Positions 52,764 to 61,716 are shown, counted from the first letter of the stretch. The stretch is DNA of 64,000 nucleotides from Halobacteriales archaeon QS_4_69_34 (GCA_003021045.1 PXRN01000010.1:1-64000); one strand, 5' to 3'. Numbers and translations are program-made. Notes: generated by a model not told the origin, from the sequence alone.

Positions 52764-54212
52764 CTACCTCACCCGGACGTACGGGGGGTCGTCGACGGGT
52801 TCGACCACGCGGACGCGACCCGTGTCGCCGGTGGACGCCTTCGACACGGAGACGTACGTCAGTCCCGCCGGCCCCTGCCATGTCCGGAAGCCCTTCGCCG
52901 CGGACTCGACGCAGAACGACGCGAGGGCGTCGCCGACCAGCCGCCGGTTCACCGCGAGCACGAGCGAGATGCCGTCGACGCTCAGGACGTTCGCGTCCGC
53001 CCAGTAGAACAGCTGTCGCACCTCCTCGGCGGTGACGAGGTGGAGCAGTGGCGAGAGCTCGAGCACCGCGAGCGTCGGCTGGCCGGCGAGTCGCCCGACC
53101 AGCGTCCGGATCGATTCCTGGATCCCGCCCTCGACCGCCTGGACGAGGTGGTTCGCCTCGGGCAGCGACACCGCGGGGTCGAGCGTCTCCGCACCGCGGG
53201 TCACGGTGTCGATGAGGTACAGCGAGTCGCGCTCCATCAGCTCCCGGACGGGCACGGCCTGGGCGGCAAGCAGGTCGTTCGCCCGGCCGAGGGCGGTGCC
53301 GAGCGCCGTGATGAGCACGACGGTGCCGCCGTGCTCGACGGTGCGGGCACAGAGCGCCGCGGTGAACGGCCAGTGCTCGGCGGCACCGTCGTACTCGAAG
53401 ACGGTGGTGCGGTCGCGGGCGACCCCGCCGGCGAGCGCGTCGAAGCCCTCGACGCCGGTCGGGAGTCCCGGACTGGCGGCGTCGCGGTTACGGGTGCGGC
53501 TCACGACGCGTGCGCCGCCCTCCGTGTGCGCGAGCCGGTGTTCGCGCGTGTCGTGGGCGATTCCGCTGAGCTTCTGCACCCGAAGGAACGTGTGGTAGTC
53601 GCCGTCGACCGCCGCCTGCCAGAGGGCGAGGACGCCGTCGGCCGCGACGGCGAGCGCGTCGGCGGTGGCCTCGCGCGGGCGACCCGGCGGCACGTGGGCG
53701 ACGCTGCCGTCGCGCGCGACGTCTCGCGGACCGCCGTGCCGTGTGGCGACGTGGCCGGCCGCGGTGGCGACACAGGTCGTACCGTCGGCTTCGAGGCGAC
53801 CGAGGAGGTCGAGGAGCGCCCGCTGGCCCGCCACGGGGTCGACGAGCCGTGCGAGGGCGGTGGCACTGTCGACGACGGCCCGCTCGAACGGGCCCCGAGA
53901 AGCGACGTTCGCGGCGAACTCGTCCGGCGTGACCGACTCGTTCGAGTCGCTCCCCGCGAGCGCGAGCGTCCCGTCCTCGCCCGCGGCGACGGTGATCACC
54001 GTCGCGTCGTCGTGCGCCGGGGCGCTCGCTCGGCCCACGGTCGTCACCCACAGCCGGTCCGCTCCGCGCGTGTCGGCACCAGCCCGGAGGAAGCCCGCGG
54101 CGAGGCGGCTCTTGCCGGTGCCGGGGCCGCCGCGCAGCAGCAGCGTCGACCCCTCCGGAACGCCGCCACCGAGCAGCGCGTCGAAGGCCGGGTCGCCGGT
54201 CGTGAGGGGCAT
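52764..54212 (-). CDS. RecA/KaiC-superfamily ATPase with a degenerate second half
   Basis: The 482-residue protein has a KaiC-like first half: GDPAFDALLGGGVPEGSTLL, Walker A GGPGTGKSRLAAGFL, and a hydrophobic strand ending FERAVVDSATALARLVD. The second half (about 245-480) repeats the layout (PTGVEGFDALAGGVARDRTT, then YDGAAEHWPFTAALCARTVE, SLYLIDTVTRGAETLDPAVS, and VTAEEVRQLFYWADANVLSV), but lacks a P-loop, so it probably binds no ATP. Function is unknown; KaiC-like proteins act in signalling, recombination or regulation. ATG 54212 is preferred over upstream frame because TATAAA lies at 54238-54243 (27 bases). Confidence 0.85.
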   Translation of the reverse strand: MPLTTGDPAFDALLGGGVPEGSTLLLRGGPGTGKSRLAAGFLRAGADTRGADRLWVTTVGRASAPAHDDATVITVAAGEDGTLALAGSDSNESVTPDEFAANVASRGPFERAVVDSATALARLVDPVAGQRALLDLLGRLEADGTTCVATAAGHVATRHGGPRDVARDGSVAHVPPGRPREATADALAVAADGVLALWQAAVDGDYHTFLRVQKLSGIAHDTREHRLAHTEGGARVVSRTRNRDAASPGLPTGVEGFDALAGGVARDRTTVFEYDGAAEHWPFTAALCARTVEHGGTVVLITALGTALGRANDLLAAQAVPVRELMERDSLYLIDTVTRGAETLDPAVSLPEANHLVQAVEGGIQESIRTLVGRLAGQPTLAVLELSPLLHLVTAEEVRQLFYWADANVLSVDGISLVLAVNRRLVGDALASFCVESAAKGFRTWQGPAGLTYVSVSKASTGDTGRVRVVEPVDDPPYVRVR

Positions 54213-54237
54213 GGTAGCGGTATGCGTCGTCAATGGT

Positions 54238-54243
54238 TTATAC
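54238..54243 (-). promoter_or_regulatory. TATA box of the KaiC-like gene
   Basis: TATAAA on the minus strand about 27 bases before ATG 54212; the plus-strand IMPACT gene starts 53 bases away on the other side, with its own GTTTACC box. Confidence 0.6.
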
Positions 54244-54295
54244 CTACCCCCGCGCCCCGCGAAACGCGTTTACCGGCGGCCGCCCGACCGGCGAC

Positions 54296-54951
54296 ATGGC
54301 CGCGGAGCGCTACCGCACCCTCGCGGGGCCCGGCGAGGCCGCCTTCGAGGTGCGGGACTCTCGGTTCCTCGGCCACGCGCGGCCCGTCGAGTCGGTCGCG
54401 GCGGCCGAGGCGTTCGTCGAGCGCGTCCGCGAGGCCCATCCGGACGCGACCCACAACGTGTCCGCCTACCGCGTCCGGGTCGGGGGGAACGGCGACGGGA
54501 GTAGTGGGCTGCTCCGGGAGTACGCGAGCGACGACGGCGAGCCCGGCGGCTCGGCGGGTAAACCAGCCTTGAACGTCCTGCAGGGGGAGAGCATCGAGAA
54601 CGTCGCCTGCGTCGTGACGCGGCACTACGGCGGACGGACCTCGGCGTCGGCGGGCTGGCTCGCGCCTACGGCCGCGCGGTGAGGGCGGTCGTCGAGGACG
54701 CCGGCACGGTCGAGGAACGATGCCACGAGCGCCTCCACATCGAGAACGAGTACGACGACTCGGGGACAGTAAGGGGAATCCTCGAGAGCGCGGGCGTCGC
54801 GTTCGAGGCGACCTACGAGGAGCGGGTCGCCTTCGACGTGCGCGTCCCGGCCGCTGAGAGCGAGGCGCTCACAGAGCGGCTGCTGAGTGCGACGAGCGGC
54901 CGGGTCGAGATCGACACCGGCTCCGTGGGAGCCGATGACGGGGCCGGGTGA
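54296..54951 (+). pseudogene. IMPACT/YigZ-family protein gene with a frameshift
   Basis: ATG 54296 opens an IMPACT-type frame: FEVRDSRFLGHARPVESVAA, PDATHNVSAYRVR, SDDGEPGGSAGKPALNVL and NVACVVTRHYGG. This frame then reads RTSASAGWLA and ends at 54682. The expected continuation, DLGVGGLARAYGRAVRAVVE and then DAGTVEERCHERLHIENEYD, is in the next frame, ending TGA 54951. One base missing near 54636 explains it. The family is of uncertain function (translation-linked in eukaryotes). Real pseudogene or sequencing error. Confidence 0.82.
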
Positions 54952-55199
54952 CCGGGCGGCCGAACCACGGGCGCACGGCCGGGCAGCCTCGTGTCGTCTC
55001 GTGAGCACGCCGGAGGCCGATCGAGCGCTCCACAACCGAACGGTGGTCCGGTTCGAGCGGAGGTTTTTCGAGCCGAGTCTGACCGTCGGCCGGCAGTGTC
55101 CATTCGAAACGGGCGGGTTCGATCGCGCTCGAACGACCGGCGTCGGCACTCGGGGTCGAGGGGCGACTCGCCGGGGCGATCGAGAGACCCGCGGCCCAT
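54952..55199. other. Intergenic region before upp
   Basis: Between the IMPACT gene and the 3' end of upp. Open frames here are Arg-rich and unconvincing; T-run GTTTTTCG at about 55061 may end plus-strand transcripts. Confidence 0.3.
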
Positions 55200-55877
55200 C
55201 TATTCGGTGTGGAACGCGCGGTCGCCGGCGTCGCCCAGTCCGGGGACGATGAAGCCGTCGTCGTCGAGGCGGTCGTCGACGCTCACGGTGAGCAGGTCCG
55301 CCTCGGGGAACGCCTCCTCGATCCGGAGGAGGCCGGACGGGGCGCTCACCGCCGAGAGCACGAAGAGGTGCTCGGGGTCGGGAGTCCCCTCCAGAACGCG
55401 TTCGAGGACGGCACACATCGTGCTTCCGGTGGCGAGCATCGGATCGGCGACGATCACCGTATCGGTCGGTCGGAGATCGGGCAGCTTCACGTAGTCGACC
55501 GAAATGGGGAACGCTCCCTCGGCGTCCATGCCCGCGGCCTCGTCGCGCCCAGCCGAGATGACGCCCTGCTTGGCGTGCGGGAACGCCTTGAGGAGCCCCT
55601 CGACGAAAGGGGTCGCCGCCCGGAGGACGGTGACGATGACGACGTCCTCCAAACCCGTGACACGCTCGCCGGTGGTCTCGGCCAGCGGCGTCTCGACGGC
55701 GACGTACTCGGTCTCCATCGCGCCGTCGATGATCTCGTAGCCACAGATGCGGCCCAGCTTGACGAGCCCCTTGCGGAAGGCGACCTGTTCGGTTTCGACG
55801 CTCCGCAGCCGCGAGAGGGTGTCCCGGGCGAGCGCGTGGGTCACGAGCGAGCCGTGCTCGCGCTCCTCGATGGTCAT
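55200..55877 (-). CDS. upp: Uracil phosphoribosyltransferase
   Basis: The 225-residue enzyme makes UMP from uracil and PRPP in pyrimidine salvage. It shows [40 protein letters not shown], the PRPP loop [20 protein letters not shown] and [20 protein letters not shown], ending [11 protein letters not shown], the uracil-binding flap region. ATG 55877 (MTIEEREHG) is preferred to the ATG three codons earlier because a CTTATCCC box lies about 28 bases upstream. Length typical. Confidence 0.95.
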   Translation of the reverse strand: MTIEEREHGSLVTHALARDTLSRLRSVETEQVAFRKGLVKLGRICGYEIIDGAMETEYVAVETPLAETTGERVTGLEDVVIVTVLRAATPFVEGLLKAFPHAKQGVISAGRDEAAGMDAEGAFPISVDYVKLPDLRPTDTVIVADPMLATGSTMCAVLERVLEGTPDPEHLFVLSAVSAPSGLLRIEEAFPEADLLTVSVDDRLDDDGFIVPGLGDAGDRAFHTE

Positions 55878-55968
55878 GCACGTCACGCCACGCCGGGGCG
55901 GGATAAGTGGCCGGCCGGTCGAGGGCCGGAAGCCGCCCGTCGGGGACCGACCGAGACCGGCCGCTCCC

Positions 55969-56148
55969 TCACCGGAGGGTCACGAGGTAGGTGACGGTCG
56001 CGATGACGACCGCGAGCAGCGCGACCGAGCCCCACGAGAACGCGAGCACGCCGACGAAGTCGAGCCCCCGGACGATGCCGGCCGCGAACGCCGCCGAGAG
56101 CAGCAGATCGAGCGCGAGGAGCACGCGGATGTCGCCCTGCGAGGCCAT
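55969..56148 (-). CDS. Small two-helix membrane protein
   Basis: The 59-residue protein ([20 protein letters not shown] then helix [19 protein letters not shown]) spans the membrane twice. ATG 56148 is chosen; the frame continues upstream but Arg-rich. Function unknown. Confidence 0.65.
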   Translation of the reverse strand: MASQGDIRVLLALDLLLSAAFAAGIVRGLDFVGVLAFSWGSVALLAVVIATVTYLVTLR

Positions 56149-56239
56149 CAAACGCGATTCGCGGGCGCGGCGGGTAGCTCTTTCGCCGGTCGCCGTCCTC
56201 GGGCACGGCTCGCCGATCGGACGGTAAGCGATCCGGCCG

Positions 56240-56403
56240 TGGTGGACGTGCCGACGGCGGCCACCTACCACCGGCTCTCGGACAACGCGCCCGGCGCTGC
56301 GCGGCGAGGTGCCCGTCGAGGCGCGTCTGTGCCGGCCGTTCGACGCCGTACTGCTCGGAGTCGCCCTGATAGCGCTGCTCTCCGTGCCGCTTTTGCTGCC
56401 GTA
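56240..56403 (+). pseudogene. Possible small membrane protein with a frame change
   Basis: GTG 56240 starts VDVPTAATYHRLSDNAPG; shortly after, another frame reads GEVPVEARLCRPFDAVLLGV then ALIALLSVPLLLP and stops at TAG 56403, just before the SRPBCC gene. An extra base near 56296 would join them into a plausible short protein with one C-terminal helix. Evidence is weak. Confidence 0.3.
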
Positions 56404-56416
56404 GCACCAGAGAGCT

Positions 56417-56824
56417 ATGCGCGAGGCCCGCGTCGCGCGGTTCGTCCGAGCGACGCCCGTGGTCGTCGAGCGCGCGCTGACGCCCGCGGCCGTCGTCGAG
56501 TACGAGGGGAGTTTCGACGTGCGCGACGTGACCGAGACCGACGACGTGACGCTGGTGACCGCCGGAGCGCGCGGGCTCGAACTCCAGTATGCCTTCGAGA
56601 CACGCGAGGACGGCCTCCGCTACGTCCAGTGCGAGGGCGGCCCGCTCGACGCCCTGGAGACGACGCTCACCTACACGGCCGAGGACGAGGGAACCCGGGT
56701 GACGATGGCCTCGACCGTGAGCGCGGGCCTCCCCCTCCCGGTGCTCACCGATCGTGCCGCCGCCTGGAAGCGTCGTGGCGAGCTCCGGCGGGCGCTCTCG
56801 CGGCTGGCCGAGGACGTGGCGTGA
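56417..56824 (+). CDS. SRPBCC-fold (polyketide cyclase-like) protein
   Basis: The 135-residue protein shows the beta-rich START-like pattern: ARVARFVRATPVVVERALTP, YEGSFDVRDVTETDDVTLVT, LQYAFETREDGLRYVQCEGG, LTYTAEDEGTRVTMASTVSA and a C-terminal helix ending LRRALSRLAEDVA. Such proteins bind hydrophobic ligands or act as cyclases or aromatases; which is unknown. ATG 56417 lies close to the preceding damaged reading frame (14 bases). Confidence 0.8.
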   Translation: MREARVARFVRATPVVVERALTPAAVVEYEGSFDVRDVTETDDVTLVTAGARGLELQYAFETREDGLRYVQCEGGPLDALETTLTYTAEDEGTRVTMASTVSAGLPLPVLTDRAAAWKRRGELRRALSRLAEDVA

Positions 56825-56921
56825 CGGGGCCACCATCCGCCCGCGAGCGGCCGGGACACCCGTCGACCGCGGTCGTGTGCCCCGACGACGGTCGTGCACC
56901 GCTCGCGCACACTGGCGGTCG

Positions 56922-56929
56922 AGTTTAGC
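56922..56929 (+). promoter_or_regulatory. TATA-like box of the zinc-ribbon gene
   Basis: AGTTTAGC is about 31 bases before ATG 56957. Confidence 0.45.
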
Positions 56930-56956
56930 CGGCGCAGCGCCGAGCCCCGGGAAGCC

Positions 56957-57181
56957 ATGGGTGTGCTTGGCACGATATCGGAGGTCCTCGAGGCCTCGAC
57001 GGAGTCAGCGAACCGCGGCGGCGGGACGGGCGACGACTCGAAGGGAGCCTACTGGTGTCACGACTGCTCGGAGCGGATCAGGGACGTCGACGTCGAGGGC
57101 GAAGGACCCCCGGACTGTTCGAACTGCGGCGAGCCGATGGAGTTCGAGCGCTCGGCCGCCTCGACCGGGTGTGCGTGCTGA
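56957..57181 (+). CDS. Small zinc-ribbon protein
   Basis: The 74-residue protein has a polar N-terminus and a C-terminal ribbon with CHDC and CSNCG knuckles (GAYWCHDCSERIRDVDVEGE, then PDCSNCGEPMEFERS) and ends in TGCAC. It may bind zinc and act in nucleic-acid or protein contacts. Family not recognised beyond being a CPxCG-type haloarchaeal zinc protein. Confidence 0.72.
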   Translation: MGVLGTISEVLEASTESANRGGGTGDDSKGAYWCHDCSERIRDVDVEGEGPPDCSNCGEPMEFERSAASTGCAC

Positions 57182-57264
57182 GTCCGACGGCGGACACCAC
57201 AGGCCGACGAGCACCGACAGGGTAGTCGTCGACGTTCGGCGGGACCGGTTCGCACGCCAGCGTC

Positions 57265-57272
57265 GCTTAAGT
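57265..57272 (+). promoter_or_regulatory. TATA-like box of the ArsA gene pair
   Basis: GCTTAAGT is about 28 bases before ATG 57296, marking the start of the two-gene unit. Confidence 0.55.
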
Positions 57273-57295
57273 GGCCCGGCGTCGTGTGGTGGCAC

Positions 57296-57592
57296 ATGAC
57301 GCTCGTAGAGCGCATCCGGTCGTACCGCGAGTGGCTCGAACGCTGGCTCCACGGGCTCTACCACGGCATGATCGAGGGGCCGGCGTTCGAGCTGATCGAG
57401 AAGGAGGCCGAGGACGTCGACGACGTGTTCATGCTCGCCTGCTTCGCCGACGCGTTCGGTGTTCCGAGCCCCGTCTCCTACTACACCGCCGAACTCCTCC
57501 CCTACCTCGCCGAGGAGTTCGAGGCGTGGGAGCGCCGGCTCTGGGACCGCGGCTCGATGCTCGAACGCAAGGGCCAGCAGTACCACTTTTGA
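57296..57592 (+). CDS. Hypothetical protein, co-transcribed with an ArsA-like ATPase
   Basis: The 98-residue protein (TLVERIRSYREWLERWLHGL, HGMIEGPAFELIEKEAEDVD, then AELLPYLAEEFEAWERRLWD) is largely helical and acidic. It ends 9 bases before the ArsA-like gene, so the two are probably co-transcribed and may work together in protein targeting or assembly, which is inference. ATG 57296 fits the TATA spacing; no family known to me. Confidence 0.7.
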   Translation: MTLVERIRSYREWLERWLHGLYHGMIEGPAFELIEKEAEDVDDVFMLACFADAFGVPSPVSYYTAELLPYLAEEFEAWERRLWDRGSMLERKGQQYHF

Positions 57593-57601
57593 ACCGCCGC
57601 T

Positions 57602-58585
57602 ATGGAACGATTCGTCTTCTTCGGCGGCAAGGGCGGCGTCGGCAAGACCACGGTTTCGAGCGCCTACGCGGTGACCTGCGCCGACGCGGGCCTCGAAACG
57701 CTGGTGGTCTCGACCGACCCGGCTCACAGCACCGCGGACGTGTTCGACCAGCCCTTCGGCGACTCCCCACGACCCGTGGAGGGCTACGACGGGCTCTCCG
57801 CGATGGAGATCGATCCCGACGAGGCGGTCGAGACCCACCTCCAGGAGACCAGACGCGCGCTCGCCGATCAGGTCAGCGCGGCGATGGTCAACGAGATCGA
57901 CCGCCAGATCGAGCTCGCCCACCGGACGCCGGGGGCCTACGAGGCCGCGCTGTTCGACCGCTTCGTCGACGTCATGCGGAACGCGGAGGCGTACGACCGC
58001 GTGGTCTTCGACACCGCGCCGACGGGGGGATCGCTCCGGCTGCTCTCGCTGCCGGAGTACCTCGGAGGCTGGATCGACCGGCTGATCGACAAGCGCGCCA
58101 CGAGCATCGACCTGTTCGAACGCGCGGCCGTCGGCGACCGCGAGGCCCGCCGAAAGGCGGCCGAGGACCCGATCATCGCCCGGCTGGAGGAGCGCCGCGA
58201 GCGGTTCGCGTTCGCCGGCCGGGTGCTCAGCGAGGAGGCCGCGTTCTTCCTCGTCCTCAACCCCGACGAGCTCTCGATCCGGGAGAGTTCGCGCACGGTC
58301 GCCGACCTCGCCGAGCACGACCTCTCGGTTCGCGGGCTCGTCGTCAACCGGTTGACACCGGAGCCGGACGACGACGACCGGGGTCGCGGCGGGCGCTACC
58401 TCCGGGAGCGGCGCGCGACCGAGCGCGAGCGCGTCGCGCAGGTTCGCGATGAGTTCGCCCAACCGATCGTCGCGGCGATCGAGACCCGCATCGAGGAGGT
58501 GAGGGGCGACCTCCTCGCCGAAGTCGCCGCCGAGCTCGACGTCGCGGTCGCGCCCGGCGCCACGAGCACCCGAACCTCCCGGTAG
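57602..58585 (+). CDS. ArsA/Get3-family ATPase
   Basis: The 327-residue ATPase has the deviant Walker A GGKGGVGKTTVSSAYAVTCA, switch I DPAHSTADVFDQPFGDSPR, a switch II DTAPTGGSLRLLSLPEYLGG and the A-loop-like LVVNRLTPEP. The family either delivers tail-anchored proteins to the membrane (Get3/TRC40) or drives arsenite export with ArsB; no ArsB is here, so protein targeting is likelier, but the metalloid role is not excluded. Cysteine pairs typical of metal-binding ArsA are not seen. ATG 57602. Confidence 0.88.
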   Translation: MERFVFFGGKGGVGKTTVSSAYAVTCADAGLETLVVSTDPAHSTADVFDQPFGDSPRPVEGYDGLSAMEIDPDEAVETHLQETRRALADQVSAAMVNEIDRQIELAHRTPGAYEAALFDRFVDVMRNAEAYDRVVFDTAPTGGSLRLLSLPEYLGGWIDRLIDKRATSIDLFERAAVGDREARRKAAEDPIIARLEERRERFAFAGRVLSEEAAFFLVLNPDELSIRESSRTVADLAEHDLSVRGLVVNRLTPEPDDDDRGRGGRYLRERRATERERVAQVRDEFAQPIVAAIETRIEEVRGDLLAEVAAELDVAVAPGATSTRTSR

Positions 58586-58808
58586 TCGCTCGGTCGTTGC
58601 TGCCGGTCGCGCTCGGACCCGTCTCCTCCGGCCGCTCTCGACCCTGCCCCTGCCGGTCGCTCCCACCCCGCTCTCGCCGGCTCGCCCCGTCGTCCGTACT
58701 CATCCTGCCCTGCGGGACGCCGTCGCGTCCGCGGGTCGTTCCGGCGGGTTCGACCAGGGGTCTCGATCACCGCGGCCGTTCGCGCCGGAACGGGCGCGCC
58801 GGGAGGAA

Positions 58809-58816
58809 TACTTAAG
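58809..58816 (+). promoter_or_regulatory. TATA-like box of cstA
   Basis: TACTTAAG lies 41 bases before ATG 58854; the resulting short leader carries TTGAGGTA about 10 bases before the ATG, a possible ribosome site. Confidence 0.5.
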
Positions 58817-58853
58817 TGGACGTTCCCCGTTCCCTGCCTTGAGGTAACACAGC

Positions 58854-60683
58854 ATGGTACAGATTGCCGTACTGGTCGTCGCCGCGCTCGTCGCGTTCAC
58901 GGCGGGATATCTCACGTATTCACGGTATCTCGCGCAGTTCGTCGAACTCGACGAGGAGGCCGAGACGCCGGCTCACAAGTACGAGGACGGACAGGAGTAC
59001 GTCCCTTCACAGCGGTCCGTCCTCCTGGGACACCACTATTCGAGCATCGCGGGCGGCGCGCCGATCGTCGGCCCGATCACGGCGGGTGCGGCGTTCGGGT
59101 GGCTCCCGGCGATCGCGTGGATCGTGGTCGGGAACCCGCTGATGGGTGCGGTCCACGACTTCATGTCGCTCTCGGCGAGCGTCCGCCACGAGGGCAAGTC
59201 GATCGGCTACATCGTCGGCGAGTACGTCGGCGATCGGGGCAAGGACATGCTGCTGTGGTTCGCCTTCCTCACCATCATCCTCGTCGTCGCGGTGTTCGCG
59301 CTGGTCGTCGCCGTCGTCTTCGACGCGTTCCCGGCGGCGGCGACGGCGAGCACGATCTACATCGCCCTCGCGCTGGTGTTCGGGGTGTACCTCTACCAGC
59401 TGGGTCTTCCGTTTCTGCCCGGGGCCGTCGCGTTCGTCACGATGGTGTTCGGGGGCGTGTGGGTCGGGCTCGAGTTCCCCATCGCGCTCGTTGGAACCGA
59501 GGAGGTGGCCGCCGACACGATCGTCCTGTTGGGCGACGCGGCGGCGTGGGACTGGCTGCCGCTCGCGGGGGCTCAGAACGCCAACATCGCCGCGTGGGTG
59601 CCGGTCGTCGCCGTCTACGCGTTCGTCGCCAGCGTGCTCCCGGTGTGGGTGCTGCTCCAGCCGCGTGACTTCCTCACCTCCAGCCTGCTGTACGTGGGCG
59701 TCGGCGGCATGCTGCTCGGCGTCCTCGTGGCGACCGGGCTGTCGCTGTTCGGCGGGGGCTTCTCCGTCACCTACGAGGGCACCACCTACACCAGCCTGAC
59801 GACCAACCTCCCGGCGTTCAAGGGGTTCACCAGCGCGCTCGGGCCGATCTTCCCGTTCCTGTTCGTCACCATCGCGTGTGGGACCATCAGCGGCTTCCAC
59901 TCGCTGGTCTCCTCGGGCACCTCGGCCAAGCAGCTCGACAACGAAACCGACGCGCGCGCCATCGGCTACGGCGCGATGCTCGGCGAGGGGCTGCTCGCCA
60001 CGACGGCCGTCGCCGCGCTCGCCATCGTCGCCACGACGGACTTCGGGAGCGGGCTCGCGGGCGCGCTCGCCAACTTCCCGATCGGTGGCGCGATCATGCT
60101 CGGTGCCGGCTTCGGGATTCCCACCGCCGCCGGCGCGACGTTCATCGGCCTCGTGTTCGTCAGCTTCCTGCTGACGAGCACCGACACCGCGGTTCGGCTG
60201 GGCCGGTATATGCTCGAAGAGATCGTCGGGACGCCCGAGACCCGCACACAGGAGGCCGCGACGAACCGCTACGTCAACGCCGGCGTCCTCCAAGCGCTCC
60301 CGGCGTACCTGCTCGTCGGCAGCGGCACGTGGGCGAGCCTCTGGCCGCTCTTTGGCGGCGCGAACCAGACGCTCGCGGCGCTGGCGCTGTTGGCCGCGAC
60401 GCTGTGGCTCGCCAACTGGGACGACAGCAAACAGCTGCTCTCGACGGGCGCCCCGATGGCGCTGATGCTCGTCGTGACCATCACGGCGCTTCTGTGGATC
60501 GGGCTCTACCGCGCGCCGACGGAGCTGCTCGCCGCGAGCGGCTTCGCCGCGCAGCTTTCCTTCGCCATCCAGTCGCTCATCTCGTTGACCCTCACCGGAC
60601 TGGCAGTGTCGCTCGCGTGGATGGGCTACAGGAACATCAACGAGGTACGGGACGGCTACACCGGCGCACCGGCCGACGACTAG
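58854..60683 (+). CDS. cstA: CstA-family carbon starvation / peptide or pyruvate transporter
   Basis: The 609-residue protein is a CstA membrane protein: an N-terminal helix, GGAPIVGPITAGAAFGWLPA, DFMSLSASVRHEGKSIGYIV, and CGTISGFHSLVSSGTSAKQL plus GGANQTLAALALLAATLWLA, the conserved CstA motifs, among about 15 hydrophobic segments. In bacteria CstA imports peptides or pyruvate under carbon starvation; the archaeal substrate is not shown. Unlike most genes here it has a short leader with a ribosome-site-like GAGGT. Confidence 0.9.
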   Translation: MVQIAVLVVAALVAFTAGYLTYSRYLAQFVELDEEAETPAHKYEDGQEYVPSQRSVLLGHHYSSIAGGAPIVGPITAGAAFGWLPAIAWIVVGNPLMGAVHDFMSLSASVRHEGKSIGYIVGEYVGDRGKDMLLWFAFLTIILVVAVFALVVAVVFDAFPAAATASTIYIALALVFGVYLYQLGLPFLPGAVAFVTMVFGGVWVGLEFPIALVGTEEVAADTIVLLGDAAAWDWLPLAGAQNANIAAWVPVVAVYAFVASVLPVWVLLQPRDFLTSSLLYVGVGGMLLGVLVATGLSLFGGGFSVTYEGTTYTSLTTNLPAFKGFTSALGPIFPFLFVTIACGTISGFHSLVSSGTSAKQLDNETDARAIGYGAMLGEGLLATTAVAALAIVATTDFGSGLAGALANFPIGGAIMLGAGFGIPTAAGATFIGLVFVSFLLTSTDTAVRLGRYMLEEIVGTPETRTQEAATNRYVNAGVLQALPAYLLVGSGTWASLWPLFGGANQTLAALALLAATLWLANWDDSKQLLSTGAPMALMLVVTITALLWIGLYRAPTELLAASGFAAQLSFAIQSLISLTLTGLAVSLAWMGYRNINEVRDGYTGAPADD

Positions 60684-60771
60684 GGCACCACTCCCCTCCG
60701 CCCCTACCGTCTCCGCCGCTCGCGGAACACGCCGGCGTGGACGGCGGAAAACGGGTGGGCGACGATACGGA

Positions 60772-61428
60772 CTACCGTCCCAGTACGCCGAGCAGCCGGT
60801 CGATGAGCCCCGGCTGCTCGCCATCGGTGTCGGCCCACGGCGCGAACGCGCGCCACACGTCGGCCCCCTCGCTGGCGACGTGTGCCTCCCGTCCGGGCGC
60901 GACGACGACGAGGTTCACCTCGTAGTGGCCGTAGTAGCCGTACTTCAGCAGCGTCCGGTCGGAGAAGTCCGCGACGAACGCACGCACCTCGTCGGGAATC
61001 GCGGGCACGACGAGCGCGAACGTGAACTCGGTGCCGAAGTGCTCCTCGTCGGCCACGATCCACTCGTCGGCGAGGTCGTGGGCGAGCGCGACGAGACGCT
61101 CCAGCTCGGCGACGGTCACCGAACCGACCCGCCGGACGAACAGGTGCTCGGCGGAGTCGTGGCGGGCATACGAGAGCGCGGGATGGAGGAACTGCTTGTG
61201 GCTGGTCATCGAGAGCTGTCCGTAGAGGGGAAAGACCTCCCCGCGGACTCGGTAGTCCTTTTCGAGGTCGTAGTTGGACAGCAGCCGGTCGCTCACCCGG
61301 TCGACGTACTCGTCGTCCCAGTGGGGGACGTCCGGTGGGGCCCCCTCGCCGGCTCCGCGGCCGCCGTCGATCACGGGGCCGGTGCCGGGGTCGTCGGCGA
61401 CGCCGGCCGGTTCGTCCGCGTCGGTCAT
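60772..61428 (-). CDS. Conserved haloarchaeal hypothetical protein
   Basis: The 218-residue protein begins with an acidic disordered stretch (about 1-35) and continues with a folded part: HWDDEYVDRVSDRLLSNYDL, LYGQLSMTSHKQFLHPALSY, VTVAELERLVALAHDLADEW, FTFALVVPAIPDEVRAFVAD and LLKYGYYGHYEVNLVVVAPG. Function unknown. ATG 61428 overlaps the stop of a small upstream frame by four bases (ATGA), suggesting a coupled two-gene unit. Confidence 0.72.
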   Translation of the reverse strand: MTDADEPAGVADDPGTGPVIDGGRGAGEGAPPDVPHWDDEYVDRVSDRLLSNYDLEKDYRVRGEVFPLYGQLSMTSHKQFLHPALSYARHDSAEHLFVRRVGSVTVAELERLVALAHDLADEWIVADEEHFGTEFTFALVVPAIPDEVRAFVADFSDRTLLKYGYYGHYEVNLVVVAPGREAHVASEGADVWRAFAPWADTDGEQPGLIDRLLGVLGR

Positions 61429-61595
61429 CCCTCGGCGGCGTCGCCGGGGCGGCCGGCCCCGGGTCCGGGCCTCGCGCCCGGCTCGCTCCCGCAGCGATCG
61501 ACGGCGGTGCGCCCGCTGTCGACGCTCCCCGATCGCCGCCGGCACTCCGGGCGACCGTCGGTCGGTTCGACGGCAGCGGTCACGCGGTGGCTCAT
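61425..61595 (-). CDS. Small Arg/Pro-rich protein coupled to the next gene
   Basis: ATG 61595 opens 56 codons (MSHRVTAAVEPTDGRPECRR, then a Ser/Gly/Pro stretch) whose TGA overlaps the next ATG by four bases. A GCTTTTGG box about 27 bases upstream would make it leaderless. Composition is close to random high-GC, so confidence is modest. Confidence 0.4.
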   Translation of the reverse strand: MSHRVTAAVEPTDGRPECRRRSGSVDSGRTAVDRCGSEPGARPGPGAGRPGDAAEG

Positions 61596-61716
61596 GGCCG
61601 CCCCGAGGGTGGGGAGGGCCAAAAGCGCGCGGTCGATCCCGGGACGGTCCGGCCCCCTCCATACAGCACACGCCGACCGGCCGACGCGAGCGATTTCGAC
61701 CCGGAGCGCGGGAGAA

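Noticed and set aside
57602-58585. Arsenite efflux ATPase with ars operon.
   Set aside because: No arsB, arsC or arsR is adjacent and no metal-binding Cys pair is seen; protein-targeting ATPase is as likely, so only the family is named.
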